Assembly: GCF_052048155.1 (NCBI RefSeq)
Contig: NZ_JBNAIK010000004.1
Span: 50,418-114,417 of the forward strand
Direction of reading: 5' to 3'
From: HIMB114 sp052048155
GTDB lineage: Bacteria; Pseudomonadota; Alphaproteobacteria; Pelagibacterales; Pelagibacteraceae
Length of the DNA: 64,000 bases
Under the pieces are notes generated by a model. The model searched no databases, was not told the origin of the DNA, and saw only the letters and a program-made list of their open reading frames with translations. Shown piece after piece: positions 26,568 to 34,320 of this stretch. A program made the position numbers and the translations under genes. Positions within the stretch are counted from its first letter, which is position 1; each line of letters begins with the position of its first letter.

Positions 26568-27992
26568 CTATTTTTTTATCTCTTTTAATAAATCTGAAAA
26601 TGCAAAAGTTTTTTGTGCATCTTTTGATTTTTTCCAATCTTCTCTGGATTGTATATCCTCGGATACCCTGCTTCCTATTATCAAATTTTTAAGTGTGATT
26701 AATTCTTTAGAAACCTCATCTTCTCCGCATATTATTACATATTTACACCCTCTTTTATCCGCATACTTCAATTGAGCTTTAAAATTTGAAGATCCTGTAT
26801 AAATTTCAGAATTAATATTGTTTGATCTTAAAAAATTTAAAATTTTAAAATAATAGTCCATAAATTTATTATCCAACACACATATTAAAACAGGACACTT
26901 TTGGTCAAAATCAAAAATATTTTTTTGACTTAATGCATACATTAAACGATCTAAACCAATAGAAATTCCGGTAGCTGGGCAATCTTGATTTTTAAATCTC
27001 TTTACAAGATCATCATATCTTCCACCGCCGCCAATTGAACCAAATTCAATATCTAACCCTTTTTCATTTTTAACTTTAAAAGTAAGTTCCGCTTCAAAAA
27101 TAGGTCCAGTATAATATTCAAGACCACGAACTACTGCTGGGTCAATTTTAAAATTATTAAATTTAAAAAACTTAAAATTTTTTACTATTTGTTTTAATTC
27201 GCTGATACCTTCTTGAAATAATTGGTTATTACACTCAATTTTCTCTAATTGATCTAATCCTTTAGAGTTTAAAAATTCTATAATTTTACTTATTTGTTTA
27301 TCTTCTAATTTTGCGCCTTCAGTAAAGTCTCCCGATTTGTCTTTCCTGCCTTTTCCCAATAATAACTTTACTCCGTCAATGCCAACTCGATCTAATTTAT
27401 CAATTGCTCTAAGTGATGTAGATTGCTGATCTTGATCTTTTATTTCAAGATCTTCTAATAATCCTTTTGATAACTTTCGATTTGAAATTTTAATACTAAA
27501 TTCATTATTCGCCAGACCACATTTTTCTAATATTTCTGAGATCAAGACACATAATTCACTATCAGCTAATAAATTATTTGTTCCAACATAATCAGCATCA
27601 AATTGTAAAAATTCCCTAAAACGTCCTGGTCCTGGTTTTTCATTTCTCCATACTGTACCTACTTGATATCTCTTAAATGGACGTGAGAGATTATCAAAGT
27701 TCTTTGCAGTAAATCTCGCAAGTGGTGCTGTCAAATCATATCTTAAAGATAACCATTTTTTTCCATCCTCAAATGAAAAAACTCCTTCTGATGGCCTATC
27801 TTTATCTGGTAAAAATTTCCCTAAGCTTTCAGTATATTCAAAACTAGGAGTTTCAAGAAACTCAAAACCATACTTGGTCATAACTTCCTTAATCTGTTTA
27901 ATTAAGAAATCTCTTATAACCAGTTCTTTTTCTTTTCTATCGATAAAGCCGCCAGGTAAATCTACGGGTGGCTTACTTATTTTTTTATTCAT
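26568..27992 (-). CDS. hisS: Histidyl-tRNA synthetase HisS (divergent alphaproteobacterial type)
   Basis: A 474-residue class II synthetase. The N-terminus LPGGFIDRKEKELVIRDF, then LGKFLPDKDRPSEGVFSFED, LRYDLTAPLARFTA, RNEKPGPGRFREFLQFD and VVRGLEYYTGPIFEAEL, follows the divergent HisRS type known from rhizobia and relatives rather than the common bacterial RGMNDILP type. The frame extends to 28040 only by reading through tRNA-His, so I start at the ATG at 27992, just 5 nt after the tRNA CCA. It is followed by hisZ and hisG. Confidence 0.93.
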   Translation of the reverse strand: MNKKISKPPVDLPGGFIDRKEKELVIRDFLIKQIKEVMTKYGFEFLETPSFEYTESLGKFLPDKDRPSEGVFSFEDGKKWLSLRYDLTAPLARFTAKNFDNLSRPFKRYQVGTVWRNEKPGPGRFREFLQFDADYVGTNNLLADSELCVLISEILEKCGLANNEFSIKISNRKLSKGLLEDLEIKDQDQQSTSLRAIDKLDRVGIDGVKLLLGKGRKDKSGDFTEGAKLEDKQISKIIEFLNSKGLDQLEKIECNNQLFQEGISELKQIVKNFKFFKFNNFKIDPAVVRGLEYYTGPIFEAELTFKVKNEKGLDIEFGSIGGGGRYDDLVKRFKNQDCPATGISIGLDRLMYALSQKNIFDFDQKCPVLICVLDNKFMDYYFKILNFLRSNNINSEIYTGSSNFKAQLKYADKRGCKYVIICGEDEVSKELITLKNLIIGSRVSEDIQSREDWKKSKDAQKTFAFSDLLKEIKK

Positions 27993-27997
27993 TTTTT

Positions 27998-28074
27998 TGG
28001 TACAGCTGGTTGGAGTTGCACCAACGACCTCCTGTTCCACAGACAGGCGCTCTAACTAACTGAGCTACAGCTGC
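27998..28074 (-). tRNA. tRNA-His (GTG)
   Basis: Full cloverleaf on the minus strand: acceptor GCAGCTG/CAGCTGT (a G-U at pair 1-72), D arm GCTC/GAGC, anticodon stem CCTGT/ACAGG with loop CTGTGGA giving anticodon GTG, T arm GTTGG/CCAAC, discriminator A73 and an encoded CCA. The base before G1 is T, so the usual tRNA-His G-1 is not encoded, and position 73 is A rather than C. It lies in the leader of hisS. Confidence 0.95.
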
Positions 28075-28220
28075 ATTTGTTAAAGTTTATATTATTTTTT
28101 TTTTGTTAAATATATAGTTAATTGCCAAGCCCATGCCTAGCATGTGTATGATGGTGGGTATTTTTTTTAACTATAAAATTCATAACGTCGCTATCTAACA
28201 ATTGGGTCTAAAAATTCAAG
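28075..28220. other. Intergenic region upstream of tRNA-His
   Basis: 146 bp between the SHOCT gene end and tRNA-His. It holds long A/T runs, an imperfect TTAA-flanked repeat near 28106-28122, and one G/C-richer patch (about 28124-28160) with a small CATGC-CTA-GCATG inverted repeat. It probably contains the promoter for tRNA-His/hisS and the 3' end of the upstream transcript. I cannot assign exact elements. Confidence 0.4.
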
Positions 28221-29159
28221 TTAATTTTTTAATAATTTTTGTTTTGCTTTTTCGTATTCAGATTTAGTTAAAGAGCCTTTTTTATATAAATCTTCTAATA
28301 TTTGTAATTGACTAACAAAATTTTGTTTATTTGTTTTTTTTTGTTTTAAATTATTACTAATTCCCAGTTTTAATTTCATTTTTGTAGGAGCATCTGCAAA
28401 TTTTTCAAAATCCAAGTGACGCTTTTTAGCCAAATTTACAAATTCAGCTAATGCTTTTTTATGCTTAGGGTGATTATCGATATTAAATGGATGAAATTCT
28501 GATGTTTCAATATCACCTTTTAAAGCTGGGGCTCCTAAAAATTTTGAATTCATATAGTATTGAGCGACAAACATTTCTGGTTTCGTACTTCTTGAATAAA
28601 ATGAGTGATAACTTTCAAGTAAAACTTTAGGAAATTTATATTTTGCTCTCAATTCTCTATTAAATCTTAAGTCCTCCGGCTCATCATGTATACTTTTTTT
28701 AGCAATATCTTTACCTGCTATTCTTAGACAATTATGACCAAAACCTTTTCTATACAAAAAAAGGTAGTTATATTCTGGCCTTTTATAACAGCCGCCCTCA
28801 TCTTCATCATCAAACGTTATTTCTTCAACTACATACCAATCAACTCTATTTACATATTGCACCCCAGTATGAATTTTTGCTATTACGATTGCCTCTTTAA
28901 TTTCATTTCCATTAACAAGGTTTAGTAAAACATACTGTTTTACATTTAAGTAAGGTGTATCTACAGACTCGTGAGAATAAAGAACCATCTTCCATTTTCC
29001 CGGTGGTAATGGAAATTTATATTTCTCAGTTATTTTTATTTCATTTTCAACTTCTTCTCCTAACTCATAAAAAGGTGATCGATCTGAGTAAGGATGGTTT
29101 GTAGCCGTCACTACATTAACTTTTAATAGGAAGAAAAATAGCAAAATAATTGCTCTCAT
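28221..29159 (-). CDS. Secreted protein with C-terminal SHOCT domain
   Basis: A 312-residue protein that I do not recognise over most of its length. It has an N-terminal signal peptide (about 1-19, ending VVTA or near), a largely beta/loop central part with three Cys (CYKRPEY, HNCLRIAG), and a C-terminal SHOCT-like helix pair, LQILEDLYKKGSLTKSEYEK (about 283-302). SHOCT modules are short oligomerisation domains at protein ends. It lies downstream of tRNA-Phe on the same strand. Function unknown; the signal peptide suggests periplasmic location. Confidence 0.75.
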   Translation of the reverse strand: MRAIILLFFFLLKVNVVTATNHPYSDRSPFYELGEEVENEIKITEKYKFPLPPGKWKMVLYSHESVDTPYLNVKQYVLLNLVNGNEIKEAIVIAKIHTGVQYVNRVDWYVVEEITFDDEDEGGCYKRPEYNYLFLYRKGFGHNCLRIAGKDIAKKSIHDEPEDLRFNRELRAKYKFPKVLLESYHSFYSRSTKPEMFVAQYYMNSKFLGAPALKGDIETSEFHPFNIDNHPKHKKALAEFVNLAKKRHLDFEKFADAPTKMKLKLGISNNLKQKKTNKQNFVSQLQILEDLYKKGSLTKSEYEKAKQKLLKN

Positions 29160-29224
29160 GATTCAACTATTAAATTATATTTTTTTAATAATGTAAACTA
29201 ATTTAAAAATTTCCAGAACTTAAA

Positions 29225-29300
29225 TGGTGGTCTCGGCTGGAATTGAACCAGCGACACAAGCCTTTTCAGGGCTCTGCTCTACCAACTGAGCTACGAGACC
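29225..29300 (-). tRNA. tRNA-Phe (GAA)
   Basis: Minus-strand cloverleaf with acceptor GGTCTCG/CGAGACC, D arm GCTC/GAGC, anticodon stem GAGCC/GGCTT with loop CTGAAAA (anticodon GAA), T arm CTGG/CCAG with loop TTCAATT, A73 and encoded CCA. It lies 39 nt downstream of maf on the same strand and is probably processed from that transcript. Confidence 0.96.
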
Positions 29301-29339
29301 AACAGAATGGCTTTTTTCATATAATGATTAAATAATCAA

Positions 29340-29906
29340 TTAAAAATTCTTTATACTTTTTAGTAAATTAACTGTTTCGTAGAGTGGCAAACCAACAACA
29401 TTTGAATATGATCCGTTTATTTTAATAACAAATCTCTCTGCATATCCTTGGATAGCATATGAACCTGCTTTATCAGTCCATTCATTCGTTTTTATATATT
29501 GATCTATTTCATCATTATGAAGTTTTTTGAATTTTATTTTAGTGTCTATAATTTTAATTTTCTTATTATTTTTATACAAAACACAAACACCAGTACTGAC
29601 ATTATGATTTCTACCTGATAAATATTTCAAGGTTTTAATTGCGTCTTCTTTACCAGATGGCTTGCCAAAAATTTTTTGATTTGTTGTAACTACCGTATCT
29701 GCCGAAAGTATTATGTCTTGTTTATATTTTTTCTGAACACTCAAAGCTTTTTCAAAGCAAATTCTTTTCAAGTAAAACTTAGATTTTTCTTTTTTTTTTA
29801 TAGTCTCGTCAATGTTTGCAGATTCAACAATATCAGGAAAAATATTAGTACTTTTGAGTAATTCTAATCGTCTTGGAGATGCGCTTGCTAATATTAATTT
29901 AGACAT
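29340..29906 (-). CDS. maf: Maf-like nucleotide pyrophosphatase
   Basis: A 188-residue Maf/HAM1-like protein. It begins LILASASPRRLELL, has ILSADTVV near residue 67 and DKAGSYAIQGYAERF near 145, all family hallmarks. Maf proteins hydrolyse non-canonical or modified nucleoside triphosphates such as dTTP/UTP derivatives. It follows infA by 8 nt and hisD in the same operon, an order I associate with alphaproteobacteria. Confidence 0.93.
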   Translation of the reverse strand: MSKLILASASPRRLELLKSTNIFPDIVESANIDETIKKKEKSKFYLKRICFEKALSVQKKYKQDIILSADTVVTTNQKIFGKPSGKEDAIKTLKYLSGRNHNVSTGVCVLYKNNKKIKIIDTKIKFKKLHNDEIDQYIKTNEWTDKAGSYAIQGYAERFVIKINGSYSNVVGLPLYETVNLLKSIKNF

Positions 29907-29914
29907 CTAGACTG

Positions 29915-30133
29915 TTATTTAAGTCTAAAAGTTATTCTGCCTTTGGTTAAATCGTAAGGAGTTACTTCAACCAAAACTGTATCGCCTGCTAATACTCTAA
30001 TTCTGTTCTTTCTGAGTTTTCCTGAAGTATGGGCTAAAATCTCATGATCATTTTCCAGTTTTACCCGAAATGTAGCGTTCGGTAACAATTCTGTTACCTT
30101 GCCTTTAAATTCGATCATTTCTTCTTTTGCCAT
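29915..30133 (-). CDS. infA: Translation initiation factor IF-1
   Basis: The 72-residue IF-1 has the OB-fold sequence MAKEEMIEFKGKVTELLPNA, then HTSGKLRKNRIRVLAGDTV and TKGRITFR. It binds the A site of the 30S subunit during initiation. The length is exactly typical. It overlaps the hisD stop by one base (TAATG) and precedes maf. Confidence 0.98.
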   Translation of the reverse strand: MAKEEMIEFKGKVTELLPNATFRVKLENDHEILAHTSGKLRKNRIRVLAGDTVLVEVTPYDLTKGRITFRLK

Positions 30134-31422
30134 TAATTTTTTATCCTTTTGCTTACTGACATCGCGTGTGCATGTAAGCCCTCATAGTTTGCGAGATTTA
30201 TAGCCATTTGACCAATCTTTTCAATACCTCTTTTGGTACACTTTATTAAAGATGTTCTTTTTAAAAAATCATTAACAGATAAACCTGAAGCAAATCTTGC
30301 AGAACCAGATGTTGGTAATACATGATTTGGTCCAGCTAAATAATCTCCAATAGCTTCGGGGCTAAATTCACCTAAGAATATAGAGCCTGCGTTTTTAATT
30401 TGTTTTTCTAATTTTTCAGAATCTTTAATTTTTATTTCAAGGTGCTCCGGCGCAATAATATTTGCAAAATCTACTAATTCTTTTTTATTTTTGCACACAA
30501 CTATACAGCCATAATTTTTAATACTTTTAGATGCAATTTTTTTTCTAGGTAAAGTTTTTAGTATTTTTTTAACTTCTAAAGAAACCTGTTTTGCAAATTT
30601 TTCACTTGTGGTTAATAAAATTGATTGAGATAAAACATCATGTTCTGCTTGCGATAATAAATCAACAGCAGTCCAGTCTGCTCTGTTACGATCATCCGCA
30701 ATTACAGTTATCTCTGATGGTCCAGCAACCATATCAATACCAACAGTTCCAAAAACTTCTTTTTTTGCTGTAGCTACAAATATATTTCCAGGTCCAACAA
30801 TCTTATCAACCTTAGGAACGTATTTTGTACCGTATGTTAAAGCGGCAACTGCTTGAGCACCACCTATCCTAAAAATTGATTTTATTTTACATTTTTTTGC
30901 TGCGTATAATACTCCAGCATTTATTTCACCTTTAGGAGTTGGCATTACACAATATATATTCTTAACACCAGCAACCATTGCTGGAATTGAATTCATTAAT
31001 AATGTGCTTGGATAGCTTGCCGTTCCACCGGGTACATAAACTCCAACTTTGTCTAAAGGTAAGATTTTGTAACCTAATTGATTACCTAATTTATCTTTAA
31101 ATTTAAAACCTTTATACACTTGTTTTTTGTGAAATTTTGTAATTCTGTTAAAGGCCAGATCAATAGACTTCTTAACTTTCATATCTAATTTTTTGATCTT
31201 TTTGCTAATTAACTTGTCATTCAATTTAATTTTTGATGGACCAAAATTTACCTTATCAAACCTTTTGGTATATTTAATTAAAGCTAAATCGCCATTTTTT
31301 TTGATATCGCTGATAATTTTTTTTACTATTTTTTGACTATTATTTGACTGAATTCTTTTAGAACCAAGAACTAAATCAAAATTTTTTTTAAATAGTTTAT
31401 TTTTTGTATTTAATATTTTCAT
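30133..31422 (-). CDS. hisD: Histidinol dehydrogenase HisD
   Basis: A 429-residue enzyme that oxidises histidinol to histidine in two NAD-dependent steps. Visible are YVPGGTASYPSTLLM, PGNIFVATAKKEVFG, DMVAGPSEITVIAD, LSQAEHD and the catalytic APEHLEI block. It is separated from hisG/hisZ/hisS in the window, so the histidine pathway is dispersed. It shares single-base overlaps with DUF2948 upstream and infA downstream. Confidence 0.96.
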   Translation of the reverse strand: MKILNTKNKLFKKNFDLVLGSKRIQSNNSQKIVKKIISDIKKNGDLALIKYTKRFDKVNFGPSKIKLNDKLISKKIKKLDMKVKKSIDLAFNRITKFHKKQVYKGFKFKDKLGNQLGYKILPLDKVGVYVPGGTASYPSTLLMNSIPAMVAGVKNIYCVMPTPKGEINAGVLYAAKKCKIKSIFRIGGAQAVAALTYGTKYVPKVDKIVGPGNIFVATAKKEVFGTVGIDMVAGPSEITVIADDRNRADWTAVDLLSQAEHDVLSQSILLTTSEKFAKQVSLEVKKILKTLPRKKIASKSIKNYGCIVVCKNKKELVDFANIIAPEHLEIKIKDSEKLEKQIKNAGSIFLGEFSPEAIGDYLAGPNHVLPTSGSARFASGLSVNDFLKRTSLIKCTKRGIEKIGQMAINLANYEGLHAHAMSVSKRIKN

Positions 31423-31865
31423 TAAATTTTGTGAACAGGCTTAATCTTTGTTTTCCAACTATCAGAAAAATCTTCTAACGTTGCATTAATTGCCTCTACA
31501 TTTACTGATATAGTCATATTGCCTGAAAATAAAAGATTAATATTAATATTTTCTTGATCACCTTGCTCAACATTAATTGTAAGAAATTCTAGTGCTTTTT
31601 CTTCTTGAGGATTAAGATTTTTTGATTTTACTGATCTTACATCATCTATTTTTAATGCTGATCGAATTCTTTTGTTATCTCTAAAAATACCCTTTTCAGC
31701 ATCCTCCCACATAAATCTATTAAATATACAAATAAATGCTTTATTTTTTTCTAAAAATTTTATTTCTTTAGGAGTTGTAATACTATCTTGTAAATAGGCA
31801 GCAAATACCTTTAGATCATTTTTATCGTCAGCTTTTAGCTTTAGAAAACCTTGATTATCAAGCAT
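31422..31865 (-). CDS. DUF2948 family protein
   Basis: A 147-residue protein of the alphaproteobacterial DUF2948 family: FLKLKADDKNDLKVFAAYLQ at the N-terminus, CIFNRFMWED near residue 50 and LEDFSDSW near the C-terminus. No signal peptide or membrane segment is seen. It is wedged between murA (8-bp overlap) and hisD (1-bp overlap), its usual position as I know it. Function is not established. Confidence 0.83.
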   Translation of the reverse strand: MLDNQGFLKLKADDKNDLKVFAAYLQDSITTPKEIKFLEKNKAFICIFNRFMWEDAEKGIFRDNKRIRSALKIDDVRSVKSKNLNPQEEKALEFLTINVEQGDQENININLLFSGNMTISVNVEAINATLEDFSDSWKTKIKPVHKI

Positions 31866-33114
31866 TTAAAAATTTGATTTTAGCTCCACATTTTTTTAAT
31901 TTTTTTACCAAATCTTCATAGCCTCTTTCGAGATGATAAACTCTATTTATTACAGTTTTTCCTCTTGCTACCAAACCGGCTAGCACCAAACATACAGAAG
32001 CTCTTAAATCTGTTGCCATAACTTCAGCTCCAGAAAGCTTATCTATACCTGTAATCTTTGCTACATTATTGTTTATTTGAATATTAGCTCCCATCCTTTG
32101 CAGCTCCAAAACATGCAAAAATCTATTTTCAAAAATATCCTCTTTAATTTCTGAGGTGCCTTTTGTTAAAATGAGCAAACTCATTAGCTGAGCTTGCATA
32201 TCTGTTGGAAAACCAGGATATGGAACTGTTTTGATTTTAATAGGTTTTAATTTTGAAGGTAAAATTTTTAAACTCGTATTTGAAATAAATTTAAATTTAA
32301 ATCCAATTTTTTTTAAAACAGTTATAATATTTTTTAAATGGTCAATTAAAATGTTATTTAATGTTAAGGAGCTTTGTGTAATACCAGAGGCTATCATATA
32401 AGTTCCAGCTTCAATTCTATCTGGCATAATATTGTATTTTGCACCATTTAAACTTTTAACACCTTTGATCAATAAAGATCTTTTTGCTATAAATTTGATA
32501 TTGGCACCTGATTTATTCAAAAAATTAATCAGATCAATTATCTCTGGTTCAATTGCAATATTTTTTAATTTAACTTCTTTATTTGATAAACAGCAATTTA
32601 AAATAGCAGTCTCAGTTGCTCCTACAGATATTTTCTTAAATTTATATGAAATTTTTTTTTTAATAGATTGCTTATTAGAAATAACATAACCTTTAGAAAT
32701 TTTATTTTGATATCCACACTTAGACAAAAAATCTAAATGTATATCAACTGGTCTTGCTCCAATTGCACAACCACCTGGCAAAGAAACTTTTGCTTTGTCA
32801 TATTTAGCTAATAATGGTCCGATAACCAAAATGCCTGCTCGCATTGTTTTAACTAGCTCATATTTAGCTACATAATTTTTTTTATTTTTTGAAGTTATTT
32901 CTAATGAATTTCTTTTTACTTTAACTTTTTTGCCTAATGTTTCCAAAAGACTGACCATAGTCAATATATCTTTGACAATTGGAACATTACTTAAAATTAT
33001 TTTTTTATCTATTAATAATGTTGCTGCCAGTATTGGTAAGCTTGCATTTTTAGATCCTGAAATATTAATTGATCCATGAAGCTTTGCTCCTCCTTGAATA
33101 ACAATTTTTTTCAT
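31858..33114 (-). CDS. murA: UDP-N-acetylglucosamine 1-carboxyvinyltransferase MurA
   Basis: A 418-residue EPSP synthase-fold enzyme that adds enolpyruvate to UDP-GlcNAc, the first committed step of peptidoglycan synthesis. The loop PGGCAIGARPVDIH contains the catalytic Cys that fosfomycin targets. SGSKNASLPILAATLL at the N-terminus and LRASVCLVLAGLVA near the C-terminus are also typical. It follows dcd by 6 nt. Confidence 0.97.
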   Translation of the reverse strand: MKKIVIQGGAKLHGSINISGSKNASLPILAATLLIDKKIILSNVPIVKDILTMVSLLETLGKKVKVKRNSLEITSKNKKNYVAKYELVKTMRAGILVIGPLLAKYDKAKVSLPGGCAIGARPVDIHLDFLSKCGYQNKISKGYVISNKQSIKKKISYKFKKISVGATETAILNCCLSNKEVKLKNIAIEPEIIDLINFLNKSGANIKFIAKRSLLIKGVKSLNGAKYNIMPDRIEAGTYMIASGITQSSLTLNNILIDHLKNIITVLKKIGFKFKFISNTSLKILPSKLKPIKIKTVPYPGFPTDMQAQLMSLLILTKGTSEIKEDIFENRFLHVLELQRMGANIQINNNVAKITGIDKLSGAEVMATDLRASVCLVLAGLVARGKTVINRVYHLERGYEDLVKKLKKCGAKIKFLNA

Positions 33115-33120
33115 TGATAA

Positions 33121-33675
33121 TTAGATTTTCGGAAGTGTTACGCCAGTTTGTTTCATATACTTTCCTTTTCTATCTGCATACGAAGTTTCTGGAGACTCAT
33201 TTCCTTTTAAGAAAATAAACTGGCATGCTCCCTCATTAGCATAAATTTTTGCCGGCAATGGAGTTGTATTTGAAAACTCTAAAGTCACATGGCCTTCCCA
33301 CTCAGGTTCTAATGGAGTGACATTTACTATAATTCCACACCTAGCATAAGTACTTTTTCCCAAACATATCACTAAAGTGTCTCTTGGAATTTTAAAATAC
33401 TCAACTGTCGAGGCAAGAGCAAAAGAATTTGGAGGGATAATGCATACATCCTCTGTTTTGGTAATCAAATTATTATCTGAAAAATTTTTTGGATCTACAA
33501 TTGATGAATTTACATTAGTAAATATTTTAAATTCGCTTGAGACTCTTGCATCATATCCAAATGAAGAAAGGCCATATGATATATTATTAGATCTTTCTTG
33601 TTTTTCAATAAATGGACTTATCATTCCATGTTCCAAAGACATTTTTTTAATCCATTTATCTGAAAGAACACTCAT
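33121..33675 (-). CDS. dcd: dCTP deaminase Dcd
   Basis: A 184-residue dCTP deaminase that makes dUTP for thymidylate synthesis. Blocks seen include LSSFGYDARVSSEF, CIIPPNSFALASTVEYF, GKSTYARCGI with the following NVTPLEPEWEGHVTLEFSNTT (catalytic Glu region), and GACQFIFL. Its ATG overlaps the stop of a 35-codon upstream frame (TAATG), suggesting translational coupling. Confidence 0.95.
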   Translation of the reverse strand: MSVLSDKWIKKMSLEHGMISPFIEKQERSNNISYGLSSFGYDARVSSEFKIFTNVNSSIVDPKNFSDNNLITKTEDVCIIPPNSFALASTVEYFKIPRDTLVICLGKSTYARCGIIVNVTPLEPEWEGHVTLEFSNTTPLPAKIYANEGACQFIFLKGNESPETSYADRKGKYMKQTGVTLPKI

Positions 33676-33782
33676 TATTTATTTTCTAATTTTTTTTTAA
33701 ATTCTTTTCGTTTTTTTAAATTTTGCTTCAAAGCATCGGCGAGCTTTTGTTTTTTATCATCCTTTTTGGATAATAATTGCAT
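33675..33782 (-). CDS. Small basic 35-residue protein (putative)
   Basis: An ATG frame of 35 codons plus stop. It reads MQLLSKKDDKKQKLADALKQ and then continues NLKKRKEFKKKLENK. It starts 2 nt after the stop of the 65-residue gene and its TAA overlaps the dcd ATG, so it fills an otherwise empty 109-bp gap exactly. It is Lys-rich and probably helical. No strong Shine-Dalgarno is seen. I do not recognise it; the tight coupling argues that it is translated, but it could be a leader frame for dcd. Confidence 0.55.
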   Translation of the reverse strand: MQLLSKKDDKKQKLADALKQNLKKRKEFKKKLENK

Positions 33783-33784
33783 AG

Positions 33785-33982
33785 CTATTTATCTGGGTTG
33801 GTTAAATCATCTAAAGTGATAGGTTTGTTAATATCGTGCATTTTAACCTCTTCACTTTTCTCTTCAATATCTGACGTGGAGGCTCTTTTAGCTTTCTTTA
33901 GAGCTAAACGTTCTTTTCTTTTAGCTTCCTTAAGCATAGCTCTTTCTCCTCTTTTGGATTTATAATCATAATGTATACCCAT
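33785..33982 (-). CDS. Small highly charged 65-residue protein
   Basis: A 65-residue protein with a basic N-terminal half (KSKRGERAMLKEAKRKERLA, KKAKRAS) and an acidic tail (DIEEKSEEVKM, DLTNPDK). A perfect AGGAGG Shine-Dalgarno (33990-33995) lies 7 nt ahead of the ATG, rare in this window, so real and strong translation is likely. It follows the cold-shock gene by 29 bp on the same strand. The basic helix suggests RNA or ribosome contact, but this is a guess; the family is not recognised. Confidence 0.75.
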   Translation of the reverse strand: MGIHYDYKSKRGERAMLKEAKRKERLALKKAKRASTSDIEEKSEEVKMHDINKPITLDDLTNPDK

Positions 33983-34011
33983 GACCGAGCCTCCTACGTT
34001 AAATTTTTAAC

Positions 34012-34218
34012 CTATTCTTTTTTTAGGTTAACTGCTGAAGGGCCTTTTTTTCCTTCTTCGATTTCAAAAGTCAAAGAATCACCTTCATCTAGATAACCTA
34101 CTCCTGAATCTTTTACTGCAGACATATGAACAAAGACGTCTTTCTCTTTGTCTTCTCGTTCAATAAAACCATAACCTTTGGTTCCATTAAACCATTTTAC
34201 TTTACCTTTTATACTCAT
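34012..34218 (-). CDS. Cold-shock domain protein (CspA family)
   Basis: This 68-residue single cold-shock domain has both RNA-binding motifs, KGYGFIER (RNP1) and DVFVHMSAV (RNP2). The segment KGKVKWFNGTKGYGF opens the protein and KGPSAVNLKKE closes it. Such proteins bind single-stranded RNA/DNA as RNA chaperones. It has its own promoter-like sequence and a hairpin at the predicted 5' end of the message. Confidence 0.95.
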   Translation of the reverse strand: MSIKGKVKWFNGTKGYGFIEREDKEKDVFVHMSAVKDSGVGYLDEGDSLTFEIEEGKKGPSAVNLKKE

Positions 34219-34239
34219 ACTTACTTTCTTATTAAATTA

Positions 34240-34259
34240 CAGCATCAACTTTGATGCTG
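34240..34259 (-). promoter_or_regulatory. Hairpin in the leader of the cold-shock gene
   Basis: A perfect inverted repeat CAGCATCAA-AG-TTGATGCTG (9-bp arms, 2-nt centre; realistically 8 bp with a 4-nt loop). It ends 21 nt before the ATG, between the predicted promoter and the gene. It has no U-run, so it is not an intrinsic terminator. It could be a stabilising or temperature-responsive leader structure, or a protein-binding site. Confidence 0.6.
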
Positions 34260-34266
34260 GGCACTT

Positions 34267-34293
34267 TAAATAGATATCCGAAGATTTTGTCAA
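34267..34293 (-). promoter_or_regulatory. Putative sigma70 promoter of the cold-shock gene
   Basis: TTGACA (minus strand, 34288-34293) is a perfect -35 box. TATTTA (34267-34272) about 15 nt downstream, or ATTTAA one base over, could be the -10. The predicted start is near 34260, directly at the leader hairpin. Confidence 0.5.
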
Positions 34294-34320
34294 GAAATGG
34301 ATAGCTAGATTAAGTGGCTT

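Noticed and set aside
26565..26637. N-terminal extension of hisZ to 26637
   Set aside because: Lies inside hisS; the ATG at 26565 follows the hisS stop and gives the expected N-terminus.
27992..28040. N-terminal extension of hisS to 28040
   Set aside because: It would translate part of tRNA-His; the ATG at 27992 gives the natural N-terminus.
28124..28160. Possible small RNA or terminator in the G/C-richer patch before tRNA-His
   Set aside because: Only a 5-bp stem with a mismatch beyond it; not enough structure to call.
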